Assembly (NCBI GenBank): GCA_030611945.1
Contig: JAUWOV010000051.1
Location: 1 to 13,564, forward strand
DNA from: a bacterium
GTDB taxonomy: Bacteria; JAHJDO01
Direction of reading: 5' to 3'
Length of the DNA: 13,564 bases
In this document: one piece after another, positions 6,269 to 13,564 of the stretch
How positions within the stretch are numbered: the stretch's first letter is position 1
Layout: every line of letters begins with the position of its first letter
Made by a program: the position numbers and the translations under genes
Notes under the pieces: model-generated
Databases searched by the model: none
Told to the model about the DNA's origin: nothing
What the model saw: only the letters and a program-made list of their open reading frames with translations

Positions 6269-7746
6269 AACGCATCTTTCCAATATTTATCAAGCAGTGT
6301 ATTTTTTGCCAGATCCAGGTCAATAAGGCTGACCCTGTATTTGAATAGTGATGATGCCAGATTCAGATTGGCTTGTAATAAGTCTTCTTCATAGCGAATA
6401 ATGGTATCTGAACTTGAACGCCCATAACTGAGGTGCTTCATTTCTTCTTTTAGTTTGTTTTCCTGCAATTTGCTAATTGAAGTAAGCAGTTCAACACGAT
6501 TCTTCAGGCTGTTTACTTCTTTAACTTTGTTGTTGATATCTTTTAATATGAGCCGTTCGGTACGTTTAAGGAAAAGAAGCAGCTGTTCTTGGTTTAGCCT
6601 TGCCTTTTCGAGATCTGCCTTTGCTGAGCGGTTTCCAAGCGGTATTCTGAAGGTAATTCCTGTAAAGAACTCATAGTTGTTTTCTTCAGCCGTTTCATTC
6701 CATGAATCTTGATAGTTTGAAGCCAGTCCATTCTTCAAAAAACTGGCTTCCAGATCAATTTCAGGCCATAAAGCATTCTTTTTTATTTTTATATCTATGT
6801 TTTGCGATTCTATCTTATTCTTTATGATCTTATAGTCCCTGCGATACGAGATTGCTTCTTTCAGCGTTTTATATACATCAACGTTGCGCAGAGTGGTTGC
6901 CAGTGAGTCAACAGGCTGCAGTTGAATATCCGTGTCTTCTTCGTTAAGCAGGAATAACAAATTGTTTTTTGCGATTTCCTTCTCAAGATGAGCTATAAGA
7001 ACTTCGTTCTTTCGCGCGCGCATATTGACTTCAACTGCAAACAAGTCTCCCTTTTCAGCCGTTCCTCTTTCATAGTTTTCTTTGTATATTGAATATAGCT
7101 TTTCAGCTTCTTTGAGCATATCAGATTTTATATTGAGTTCTTTTTCTTTGAGAACGATGTTCCAATAAGCGGACTGAGCTTTATAAAGAGTATTTTCTAT
7201 TTCATCTAAAGAAGAATATTCTGCATTATCTATATTGATTTTTGTTATCTTAATATTAGATCGGTCAGTTAGACCAAAAAAGTTTTTCCCCAGTGATTGA
7301 TTGAGAGAAAACTTTAAACTCGATTCATTATAGTTGTTTATTGCTGAAGAAGACGAGTTGGCATCAATTAATGAATGTTCTGCATCTATCTTAAGGCTAG
7401 ATCCTGTTGGAAGTTTTTTCTCAACGCCAAGTGAATATTCATTCGTAGCGGTTTTTGTTCTTGAGAGAGTTGTTGCAGACTTTTTTTTATCATCCTCATA
7501 GCTTGCCCCTGAATTCACAAATGTATCAAAGATTGATTTTGCCTTTCCAAGAGATGTTCTCTCTTTATATGCATCAATTCTTGCAATCTGGATATCCAAT
7601 GAATTTTCAATCGCTAGTCTGGTAACATCGGCAATTGAAATTTGTTTCATAGGAGATGTATTATCAGCAATTTGTTCCGCATATGAAATTTGTAATTGCA
7701 AGAGTAAAAATAATAGTGTTGTTATGAGAATAGCCTTATTTTTCAT
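6265..7746 (-). CDS. TolC-family outer-membrane efflux protein
   Basis: This 493-residue protein carries a signal peptide cleaved after about residue 23 (QISYA). The mature chain shows the duplicated outer-membrane efflux protein pattern: two long helical, coiled-coil-rich halves (about 35-270 and 290-490). The second half has the typical NALWPEIDLEASF (324-336) and FRIPLGNRSAKADLEKA (366-382). It should form a trimeric channel across the outer membrane and periplasm and export what the downstream RND pump delivers. GGAGG lies ten bases before the ATG at 7746. Its stop overlaps the pump start by four bases, so the two are co-translated. No clear promoter is seen upstream; weak TA-rich boxes occur around 7770-7800. 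Confidence 0.9.
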   Translation of the reverse strand: MKNKAILITTLLFLLLQLQISYAEQIADNTSPMKQISIADVTRLAIENSLDIQIARIDAYKERTSLGKAKSIFDTFVNSGASYEDDKKKSATTLSRTKTATNEYSLGVEKKLPTGSSLKIDAEHSLIDANSSSSAINNYNESSLKFSLNQSLGKNFFGLTDRSNIKITKINIDNAEYSSLDEIENTLYKAQSAYWNIVLKEKELNIKSDMLKEAEKLYSIYKENYERGTAEKGDLFAVEVNMRARKNEVLIAHLEKEIAKNNLLFLLNEEDTDIQLQPVDSLATTLRNVDVYKTLKEAISYRRDYKIIKNKIESQNIDIKIKKNALWPEIDLEASFLKNGLASNYQDSWNETAEENNYEFFTGITFRIPLGNRSAKADLEKARLNQEQLLLFLKRTERLILKDINNKVKEVNSLKNRVELLTSISKLQENKLKEEMKHLSYGRSSSDTIIRYEEDLLQANLNLASSLFKYRVSLIDLDLAKNTLLDKYWKDAL

Positions 7747-7855
7747 CTCGAAATAACCTCCGTATCAGTCTTGCTAATTAAGAATATACACTATTTTTAC
7801 CAAATAGTCATTTGCTTTTGTCCAGAAGTGTCTTCAAAAATCACACATTAAAATT

Positions 7856-7907
7856 CCCCCTTTGAAGGGGGATTCAGGGGGATGTAATTGTAGGGGCGGG
7901 GGAGGGG
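7856..7907 (-). terminator. GC-rich hairpin and G-run repeat after the gcv operon
   Basis: In the 163-bp spacer between the lipM-like stop and the efflux operon, CCCCCTT and AAGGGGG (7856-7871) form a short hairpin. Read on the minus strand it is followed by AATTTTAA, a weak U-tract, so it may terminate the glycine-cleavage operon. On the plus strand five runs of four or five G occur between 7867 and 7907. The wording CCCCCTTTGAAGGGGGATTCAGGGGGAT is typical of dispersed intergenic repeats in several bacterial groups, so a repeat-derived terminator is my best reading. The remainder of the spacer holds nothing recognisable. Confidence 0.45.
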
Positions 7908-7909
7908 AC

Positions 7910-8638
7910 TCAGGTGAGATGTTTGGTTTTTTCGAGCTGCCTAGATAATTTTGTTTCGCATTCAGTCAAGTCGGAGGGGACTAGTTTTATAGAAAATTCC
8001 TTCTCAAATCCTTGTATAATGGCGTTACTAATTTCTTCAAATTTGATCTCTCTTTGCAGAATGGCGTTTATAGAAGTAGCTCCGTTGAGATTTTGATCAT
8101 CAAGCAGAATAGAGCCATGATGCATGAGAATTCCATTTTTTCTTCTCTGGGCGCTTCCAACCAGTTTCTTCCCTTTAAATAATATATCAGATGAAGAAGG
8201 TCTGCTAAAACAGAAAAAGGGTTGATTATTTTTAGATAATGAAGTTTTGACTTTTCCTCTTATTTGCGCATTTATTCCCAAAAAAGTTAATCCATTAACA
8301 ATAGCTTGACAAATTGCATTGTACGAATTAAAAACTTTTTCTGGAATAACCGAATTTTTGATTGGAGCAACCAGACAAAAAGTAAGTTCTTTATCATGAA
8401 GAATAGCTCCTCCTCCTGTCATACGCCTAACAATATCTATTTTTTTATCAAATTTTATATCTTCTGCTTTTTGAAAATAACCAATTGATATTGCAGGTGG
8501 GTCCCATCCGTATAATCTTAAAGTTGAAGGCACATCCTGGGTTATTTTGTGAATAAACATGACCTCATCTATAGCCATGTTAGTATATCCGTTAAGAAAA
8601 CCCGACCGTATCAGTCGCCATTTCACTATTTTGTCCAT
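7910..8638 (-). CDS. lipM: LipM-like octanoyl/lipoyl-protein transferase
   Basis: This 242-residue enzyme of the BPL/LplA/LipB fold attaches octanoate or lipoate to a lysine on carrier proteins, here most likely GcvH. Visible motifs are [16 protein letters not shown] (71-86), [11 protein letters not shown] (156-166) and HHGSILLD (173-180). CFSRPS places Cys143 where the octanoyltransferase LipM has its acyl-accepting cysteine, which favours LipM over an ATP-dependent lipoate ligase; no C-terminal ligase accessory domain is present. If it is a LipM, a lipoyl synthase (LipA) elsewhere would be needed. The ATG at 8638 overlaps the end of gcvPB by 13 bases with only a weak GAGA upstream, so translation is probably coupled. 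The gene symbol rests on motif reading, and LplA-type activity cannot be excluded. Confidence 0.8.
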   Translation of the reverse strand: MDKIVKWRLIRSGFLNGYTNMAIDEVMFIHKITQDVPSTLRLYGWDPPAISIGYFQKAEDIKFDKKIDIVRRMTGGGAILHDKELTFCLVAPIKNSVIPEKVFNSYNAICQAIVNGLTFLGINAQIRGKVKTSLSKNNQPFFCFSRPSSSDILFKGKKLVGSAQRRKNGILMHHGSILLDDQNLNGATSINAILQREIKFEEISNAIIQGFEKEFSIKLVPSDLTECETKLSRQLEKTKHLT

Positions 8639-10074
8639 CGTAATTTGGGTTCTCTTGCAGCTTTTACTTCATCTAATCTGGATATACCCAGGTTATGTGG
8701 GGCAGTTTTAGTGATTTTTGGATTTTCATCTGCTTCCTTGGCAATCTTAATCATAATATCAATAAATTTATCCAGGGTTTGTTTGGATTCAGTTTCCGTA
8801 GGCTCAATCATTATTGCTTCCTCAACAATGAGAGGGAAGTATACAGTCGGTGCATGAAAGCCAAAATCCATGAGTCTCTTAGCAATATCAACTGCTCTTA
8901 CGCCGTTTTTCTTTTGTTTAACAGCTGATATTACAAATTCATGCATACAAGTACGCATGTAAGGAAGGTGATAATAAGGCTCAAGTTTTTTCATAATATA
9001 ATTTGCATTAAGCACAGAATTTTCAGCTACTCTAGTTAAGCCCTTTTGGCCTAAGAGTAAGATATAAATATAGGCTTTAAGTATAACGCCAAAATTCCCA
9101 TAAAATGGGGCTATATATCCAATAGATGAAGGGTAGTTGTATTCAAGAGCATAAGTCCCATCAGTTTTTTTAACTACTCGAGATATGGGAAGAAATTCCA
9201 CAAGATTTTTCTTTACGCCTACAGGACCGGCGCCTGGTCCACCACCTCCATGTGGTGTCCCAAAGGTTTTATGTAAATTTACGTGGACAATGTCAAATCC
9301 AATATCTCCTGGACGTATTTTACCGAGAATGGCATTGAGGTTAGCGCCGTCATAATACATCAGACCGCCTGCCTCATGTGTTTTATCCGCTATTTTTTTT
9401 ATCTGAGTATTGAATAAGCCCAGTGTGTTAGGGCAGGTAAGCATCACAGCAGCAGTTTCTTTATCAAGCGCCTTTTTGAATTCGTCTAGGTCTATGACTC
9501 CCTCAGCATTAGAGGGAACTGAAACAACCTCGTATCCTGCAATTGCTGCGCTTGCAGGATTAGTTCCGTGTGCAGAGTCAGGAATAATCACTTTTTTTCT
9601 CTTTTGTCCTCGTGAGGCATGATAAGCAGCAATCATCATTGTTCCTGTTAGTTCTCCGTGAGCTCCTGCCAAAGGCTGCATGGTGAATTCTGCCATGCCT
9701 GTAATTTCCGACAGGAACTGTGAAGTCTCGTATAGCACCTGCAGAGCTCCCTGTGTGAGTTTATTTCCATCAGGCAGCTGCGGGATCAGTGGATGCAGAT
9801 CAGCAAGCCCTTTATATAAGACAGCTTCCTCGCATATTTTCGGATTGTATTTCATGGTACAGGAACCCAAAGGATAAAAGTTAGTATCTACTCCCATGTT
9901 ATGCTGGGATAATTGGGTAAAATGTCTCACAGTGTCCAATTCAGATACCTCAGGAAGTTCTGCATAGTTTTTACGTTTAAGTCCATCAGGAATGTTACAA
10001 GCAGAAGGAACATCACGTTCTGGAAACCTAACGCCTCTTTTTCCCGATATACTCTTTTCAAAAATAAGTCTCAT
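8626..10074 (-). CDS. gcvPB: Glycine dehydrogenase (decarboxylating) subunit 2, P protein
   Basis: This 482-residue protein is the PLP-binding half of the glycine-cleavage P protein. It decarboxylates glycine and passes the aminomethyl group to the lipoyl arm of GcvH. The PLP lysine is Lys269 in [17 protein letters not shown] (265-281). Other family landmarks are [13 protein letters not shown] (66-78), GAHGELTG (137-144), [12 protein letters not shown] (165-176) and CPNTLG (214-219). I start at ATG 10074, which overlaps the gcvPA stop as ATGA and follows GGAG at good spacing; the frame extends upstream to 10152 but that part is out-of-frame gcvPA. It needs subunit 1 to form the active heterotetramer. 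The two-subunit form is usual in Gram-positives, thermophiles and many anaerobes. Confidence 0.96.
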   Translation of the reverse strand: MRLIFEKSISGKRGVRFPERDVPSACNIPDGLKRKNYAELPEVSELDTVRHFTQLSQHNMGVDTNFYPLGSCTMKYNPKICEEAVLYKGLADLHPLIPQLPDGNKLTQGALQVLYETSQFLSEITGMAEFTMQPLAGAHGELTGTMMIAAYHASRGQKRKKVIIPDSAHGTNPASAAIAGYEVVSVPSNAEGVIDLDEFKKALDKETAAVMLTCPNTLGLFNTQIKKIADKTHEAGGLMYYDGANLNAILGKIRPGDIGFDIVHVNLHKTFGTPHGGGGPGAGPVGVKKNLVEFLPISRVVKKTDGTYALEYNYPSSIGYIAPFYGNFGVILKAYIYILLLGQKGLTRVAENSVLNANYIMKKLEPYYHLPYMRTCMHEFVISAVKQKKNGVRAVDIAKRLMDFGFHAPTVYFPLIVEEAIMIEPTETESKQTLDKFIDIMIKIAKEADENPKITKTAPHNLGISRLDEVKAAREPKLRWTK

Positions 10075-11405
10075 AAAATTTCTCCTAACGACTCGGCGAA
10101 AAAATCTATTTCCTTTTTTGTTCTTTTTTCGCTTAAAGCTACCAGTATACAATTTTTCATATTTTTGTAATAACGTCCGAGAGGGAATCCTGCCATTATT
10201 CCCTTATGCACAAGTTTGCTGATAACATCTTCTGCATTGGCTGGAAGTTCCAGTGTGAATTCATTAAATATTGGGCTGTCAAATTTCTGCTTTATTTCAG
10301 GTATTTCCAAAAATCTTTTACGGGCATAACATGCCTTGACATTGCAGAGTTCAGCAAGTTCTCTCAATCCGTGTTTGCCTACCAGTGTGAGATATACCAA
10401 TGCAGAAAGAGCACAGAGAGCTTCATTAGAACAGATATTTGACGTGGCTTTTTCCCTCCGAATATGTTGTTCCCTTGTCTGAAGCGTAAGAACAAATCCT
10501 CGCTTGCCATTCTTATCTGCTGTTTCGCCTACAATGCGACCTGGCATCTGCCGAATGTATTTTGAGCGTGTCGCCATCAATCCGAGATATGGACCACCAA
10601 AACAAAGCCCAAGACCCAAGCTCTGACCTTCACCTGTAGCAATATCCACATTCATTTCTCCCGGAGATTTCAGTATTCCCAAAGACACAGGATACGTTGA
10701 AAGAATTATTAAACTGCCTGATGTATGAGCTAGGTCAGCCAGATCGCTTACATCATCTATGCATCCGAAAAAATTCGGGTTTTGCAGTACTATACAGGCA
10801 GTATTATTATCCAGTTCGGATTCTATTGTTTTTCTATCTGCTCTGCCGTCTTTTCCTACAGGCACATCTATAGATTCAAAATTCAGATTTGCGGCATAAG
10901 AGTGTAACATCTTACGATATATAGGATTTACTGCCTCATCTACGATTATCTTTTTTTTTCGTGTAATTCGCACAGCCATCATTATTGCTTCACAAATCGC
11001 AGTTCCTCCGTCATATAAGGAAGCATTAGTTACATCCATTCCTGTTAATGACGAGATAACAGATTGATATTCGTAGATGGATTGAAGTGTTCCTTGTGAA
11101 ACTTCTGCCTGATATGGAGTATAAGCAGTATAAAACTCACTACGTGATGTAATTGCCCCTACAGCTGCGGGGACAAAGTGGTCATAAAAACCTCCACCGA
11201 GAAAGCAAATCAAATCAGTGATGTTTTTTGAGGCAAGCTCTTTTATGAAACGTCGGACTTCCAATTCTGATTTACCCTTGGGAAGATTAAACGAAGAAGA
11301 CATTAACTCAGGAGGGATATCTTTAAATAGTTTCTCAATAGAGTTTAATCCTAATTCAGCCAACATTTTTGCTCTTTCTTCATCTGTATTGGAAATATAT
11401 GGCAT
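10071..11405 (-). CDS. gcvPA: Glycine dehydrogenase (decarboxylating) subunit 1, P protein
   Basis: This 444-residue partner of GcvPB corresponds to the N-terminal half of single-chain P proteins. It keeps the PLP-enzyme fold but does not supply the Schiff-base lysine. Family features are the start [17 protein letters not shown], then [15 protein letters not shown] and [14 protein letters not shown] in the first third, and [14 protein letters not shown] and [11 protein letters not shown] in the middle. The length is normal. The ATG at 11405 shares one base with the gcvH stop (TAATG) and follows GGTGAGG. Its own stop overlaps gcvPB as ATGA. This overlap pattern ensures stoichiometric synthesis of the two P subunits. 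Confidence 0.95.
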   Translation of the reverse strand: MPYISNTDEERAKMLAELGLNSIEKLFKDIPPELMSSSFNLPKGKSELEVRRFIKELASKNITDLICFLGGGFYDHFVPAAVGAITSRSEFYTAYTPYQAEVSQGTLQSIYEYQSVISSLTGMDVTNASLYDGGTAICEAIMMAVRITRKKKIIVDEAVNPIYRKMLHSYAANLNFESIDVPVGKDGRADRKTIESELDNNTACIVLQNPNFFGCIDDVSDLADLAHTSGSLIILSTYPVSLGILKSPGEMNVDIATGEGQSLGLGLCFGGPYLGLMATRSKYIRQMPGRIVGETADKNGKRGFVLTLQTREQHIRREKATSNICSNEALCALSALVYLTLVGKHGLRELAELCNVKACYARKRFLEIPEIKQKFDSPIFNEFTLELPANAEDVISKLVHKGIMAGFPLGRYYKNMKNCILVALSEKRTKKEIDFFAESLGEIL

Positions 11406-11803
11406 TAGTGTTCCTCACCTTTTTCATTTAGAAAACCTTCATATACAGACGCATTCATTAGAGATTCAAATTCATTCTTATTCTCTATTTTTATTTTTAT
11501 CATCCATCCCTGTTCATAAGGATCTGTATTTAACAATTCTAAATTATCTGTAATCTGCTGATTTGTCTCGATCACCTCTCCAGTTACAGGAGAGGTCAAA
11601 TCAAATACTGCCTTGATAGATTCAATAGCTCCAAAAGGAGAGTCTTTTTTTATTTTATTGCCAGCTTCAGGTAATTCCAAAAAAGCAATATCTCCTAGCT
11701 GCTTAACAGCATGATCCGTAATTCCAACAATTACCACGTCTGTGTTTTCTTCCATCTTTGCCCACTCGTGTGTCTTTGTGTATTTTAATTCATCTGGAAA
11801 CAT
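11405..11803 (-). CDS. gcvH: Glycine cleavage system H protein (lipoyl carrier)
   Basis: This 132-residue protein is the mobile carrier that shuttles the methylamine group between P, T and L proteins on a lipoyl arm. The modified lysine is Lys64 in GAIESIKAVFDLTSPVTGEV (58-77). The start KYTKTHEWAKM and the tail NTDPYEQGWMIKIKI are also typical. I choose ATG 11803, 14 bases inside the end of gcvT, because AGAGGGG lies just upstream and the product then begins exactly where the family does; a longer frame from 11851 adds 16 unrelated residues. The LipM-like enzyme at the operon end is its likely modifying enzyme. Confidence 0.96.
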   Translation of the reverse strand: MFPDELKYTKTHEWAKMEENTDVVIVGITDHAVKQLGDIAFLELPEAGNKIKKDSPFGAIESIKAVFDLTSPVTGEVIETNQQITDNLELLNTDPYEQGWMIKIKIENKNEFESLMNASVYEGFLNEKGEEH

Positions 11804-12950
11804 GTTTTCCCCTCTTTCTTTTTGGCATAAAGCAGGACACAATAACTCCATCTATTCTTCTGCCTCTGACATCAATATTTAGAATGTCGCCTATCTTGAG
11901 ATTACTGTCAAGAAGTCCCAGACAGATAGCATGCAGCCTCTTTATATTGTTTTTCATGTATGGCACCATGGTGCCGCTTGTTATAAATCCTACATATTTT
12001 TCTTTTTTAAACACCTTACATCCTTCTCTAGCAATTCCTTTACCCAACACAGCTACAGACATAATAGTTCTTGGAAGATTTTCTATGGAGGAATATTGTT
12101 TTGCGAGCGCTTTCTTCCCAATAAAATTATCTTTTAATGACGAGAAACTAACAGCGAACTTAGAAAGCGGACACGAAAAAATAGGTATTTCTTTCCCTTC
12201 CTGGTCAATGCCAAGTTCATGTCCATATAAAGGCAGACCGGCTTCAAGTCTTAGTGTATCTCTGGCTCCCAAACCTACTGGGATCGCTCCATTTTTGAGC
12301 AAAATATCCCATAGCATTGGGCCGTTTTCTCTTTTTGTGAAAAGCTCAAAACAGATAGGTTCTCCTGTATAGCCTGTGCGCGCAATTTGAACATCATATC
12401 CATTTATTTTTGCATTACTGAGCGCGTTTCTCTTTTGCTCTGGAAGACTGCCTGAATTAATAATACTAGTAAGAATATGTTCTGAGATTGGTCCCTGAAG
12501 AGCGAGCATAGCTATATCTTCAGATTGATCTATTATTTCTACTTTATTAAAATCTTTGATTATGCCTTTAAAATGTTTCCAGTCTTTTTCTCTATTTGAC
12601 GCATTTACTACAAGAAGATATTTATCATCAGAGAAGCGGTAAAGATAGGCATCGTCAATTGCGCCACCTACAGCATTTGGAATAATAGTATATTGAGAGT
12701 GGTTTATATTCAGAGAAGAAGCGTCATTAGAAAGAACATGTTGAAGAAATGGAATAGTATTTTTTCCGCGAAATAAAAATCTTCCCATATGAGAAACATC
12801 AAAAAGTCCTGCTTCTCTTCTAGTTGCAAGATGTTCTTCTACAATTCCTAACCTGTAGTATAGAGGCATTTCCCACTCTTCAAACTCTATCATATTTGCT
12901 CCAAGAGCCACATGTCTGTCATAGAAAAGAGTTCTATGAGATTTGGTCAT
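11790..12950 (-). CDS. gcvT: Glycine cleavage system T protein (aminomethyltransferase)
   Basis: This 386-residue tetrahydrofolate-dependent enzyme releases ammonia from the aminomethyl-GcvH intermediate and forms 5,10-methylene-THF. It shows the family landmarks: RREAGLFDVSHMG near the N terminus, AIDDAYLYRFSDDKYLLVVNASNREKDW (97-124 region, with the conserved Asp99/Asp100 pair equivalent to the catalytic Asp101 of E. coli), ALQGP, and ARTGYTGE in the folate-binding domain. The C-terminal barrel with FITSGTMVPYMK is present. The length is slightly above the usual 360-375. The ATG at 12950 follows GGGAG at nine bases. It is the first gene of the operon, and its end overlaps gcvH by 14 bases. 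Confidence 0.95.
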   Translation of the reverse strand: MTKSHRTLFYDRHVALGANMIEFEEWEMPLYYRLGIVEEHLATRREAGLFDVSHMGRFLFRGKNTIPFLQHVLSNDASSLNINHSQYTIIPNAVGGAIDDAYLYRFSDDKYLLVVNASNREKDWKHFKGIIKDFNKVEIIDQSEDIAMLALQGPISEHILTSIINSGSLPEQKRNALSNAKINGYDVQIARTGYTGEPICFELFTKRENGPMLWDILLKNGAIPVGLGARDTLRLEAGLPLYGHELGIDQEGKEIPIFSCPLSKFAVSFSSLKDNFIGKKALAKQYSSIENLPRTIMSVAVLGKGIAREGCKVFKKEKYVGFITSGTMVPYMKNNIKRLHAICLGLLDSNLKIGDILNIDVRGRRIDGVIVSCFMPKRKRGKHVSR

Positions 12951-13090
12951 TCTAACAATCTCCCGAATTGCCTAATCAAAATTCACACGAAATTGTATCA
13001 TTGCCTCACGTAAAAATCTACAATTATATTGCAAATGAGCAGGATTTATATTATACTCCAAATTCAATAAGGGAAAATTTAATTTTGCAG
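12951..13090. promoter_or_regulatory. Divergent intergenic region between gcvT and a membrane-protein gene
   Basis: These 140 bp must hold promoters for both directions. Towards gcvT there are two TATAAT boxes (minus strand, 13055-13050 and 13028-13023), but neither has a good -35 at normal spacing. Towards the right-hand gene TTGCCT (13001-13006) and TATATT (13025-13030), 18 bases apart, form a modest sigma70-like pair. I see no glycine riboswitch sequence in either orientation, although such elements often precede gcv operons. Confidence 0.4.
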
Positions 13091-13564
13091 ATGGAAAATA
13101 GAGATAAACAAGTAGGTCTAAAGAGTTTCATAATAGGCGCGTTGCTGTGTTTTCTTATACCGGTAATGGCGCACTACTCCATAGGTATTGTTCATGGCTC
13201 CTATATGGCAATAGACTTCATGCCTGCAGGAGCAATATTCCTGTTTTTCATACTGGTTGGTGGAGTTGCGGTTATACTCAAATTAATAAGTAAGAGAATA
13301 GCTCTTAATTCATCAGAGCTTCTGGTAATATACATCATGATGCTTGTAACCTCTTCAGTAGCAACAATGGGACTTGGCGCGCAGCTATTTCCGATAATCA
13401 CAGCGCCATTCTACTTTGCAACGCCGGTAAACAGATGGGCAGAGTTAATACAACCGCATATAAAAAGCTGGATGGTGCCGCAGGGCAAGGAGGTAATAAG
13501 ACAGTTCTATGAAGGCATGCCAAAGGGAGCGAGTATACCATGGGCAGCATGGCTCAAACCGATA
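13091..13564 (+). CDS. Multi-pass membrane protein, DUF6785-like, N-terminal part
   Basis: The first 158 residues of a larger protein are cut by the window end with no stop. Hydrophobic segments at about 13-34, 43-66 and 77-108 indicate inner-membrane spans. The segments SSELLVIYIMML, FYFATPVNRWAELIQPHI, SWMVP and VIRQFYEGM...WAAWLKP match what I remember of a large membrane-protein family (DUF6785) found mainly in Planctomycetes, Poribacteria and similar uncultured lineages, sometimes labelled as transporters; its function is unknown. The ATG at 13091 has only a weak GGG about 17 bases upstream; no better in-frame start is seen. It is divergent from gcvT and is the only plus-strand gene here. 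Confidence 0.7.
   Translation, partial: MENRDKQVGLKSFIIGALLCFLIPVMAHYSIGIVHGSYMAIDFMPAGAIFLFFILVGGVAVILKLISKRIALNSSELLVIYIMMLVTSSVATMGLGAQLFPIITAPFYFATPVNRWAELIQPHIKSWMVPQGKEVIRQFYEGMPKGASIPWAAWLKPI

Noticed and set aside
11758-12372. Plus-strand open frame of 204 residues opposite gcvT
   Set aside because: It lies wholly antisense to conserved gcvT/gcvH sequence and has a Ser/Pro/Leu-rich shadow composition.
12951-13090. Glycine riboswitch upstream of gcvT
   Set aside because: Glycine riboswitches are common before gcv operons, so I looked in both orientations. The spacer lacks the conserved core sequences and is too short after the possible TATAAT boxes for even one full aptamer.
13201-13401. 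Minus-strand open frame of 66 residues at the right edge
   Set aside because: It is antisense to the membrane-protein gene, whose plus-strand frame is open to the window end and shows family motifs.
1-13564. CRISPR array, tRNA or rRNA genes
   Set aside because: No regularly spaced direct repeats and no tRNA cloverleaf or rRNA-like sequence were seen on either strand, though I could not run a dedicated search.

Overview
The window reads as chromosomal DNA from an AT-rich, uncultured bacterium with a Gram-negative envelope. It encodes a TolC-type outer-membrane protein with a signal peptide and an inner-membrane RND pump. I cannot place it in a phylum. The two-subunit glycine decarboxylase, the PDZ, FHA and PilZ proteins, and the large membrane protein at the right edge (resembling the DUF6785 family) fit lineages such as Omnitrophota, Poribacteria or Planctomycetes-related groups, but that is inference. 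Every gene except the one running off the right edge lies on the minus strand.

Layout in minus-strand transcription order, from right to left. (1) At the right edge a plus-strand membrane-protein gene starts at 13091 and is cut by the window end. It diverges from the glycine-cleavage operon across about 140 bp. (2) 12950-7910 is a tightly overlapping operon: gcvT, gcvH, gcvPA, gcvPB and a LipM-like octanoyl/lipoyl transferase. It supplies the T, H and P proteins of glycine cleavage plus an enzyme to lipoylate GcvH; the L protein (lpd) is not here. (3) After a GC-rich hairpin and G-run spacer, 7746-3155 holds an outer-membrane efflux protein and an RND transporter, coupled by an ATGA overlap, with no periplasmic adaptor gene. 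It ends in a good intrinsic terminator (3030-3004). (4) From a near-consensus sigma70-type promoter (-35 at 2951-2946, -10 at 2928-2923) a new unit begins. It has a roughly 215-nt leader containing a compact, highly structured RNA. The genes that follow encode an exported TPR/double-PDZ protein, a membrane-anchored FHA-PilZ protein, a stand-alone DnaA domain IV-like DNA-binding protein and, after a 76-nt gap, a 60-residue zinc-knuckle protein.

The glycine-cleavage and efflux operons are mostly ordinary. The most interesting part is the 220-2951 unit. Its leader RNA has a 12-bp closing stem, an internal 6-bp stem, a 9-bp stem capped by a UUCG tetraloop, an adjoining UUCG hairpin and a possible downstream pseudoknot, and I could not match it to a riboswitch class. 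Its genes combine phosphopeptide-type recognition (FHA), a possible cyclic-di-GMP receptor (PilZ), envelope PDZ domains and a DnaA-type DNA-binding domain, which suggests an undescribed signalling cassette. That function is inference.
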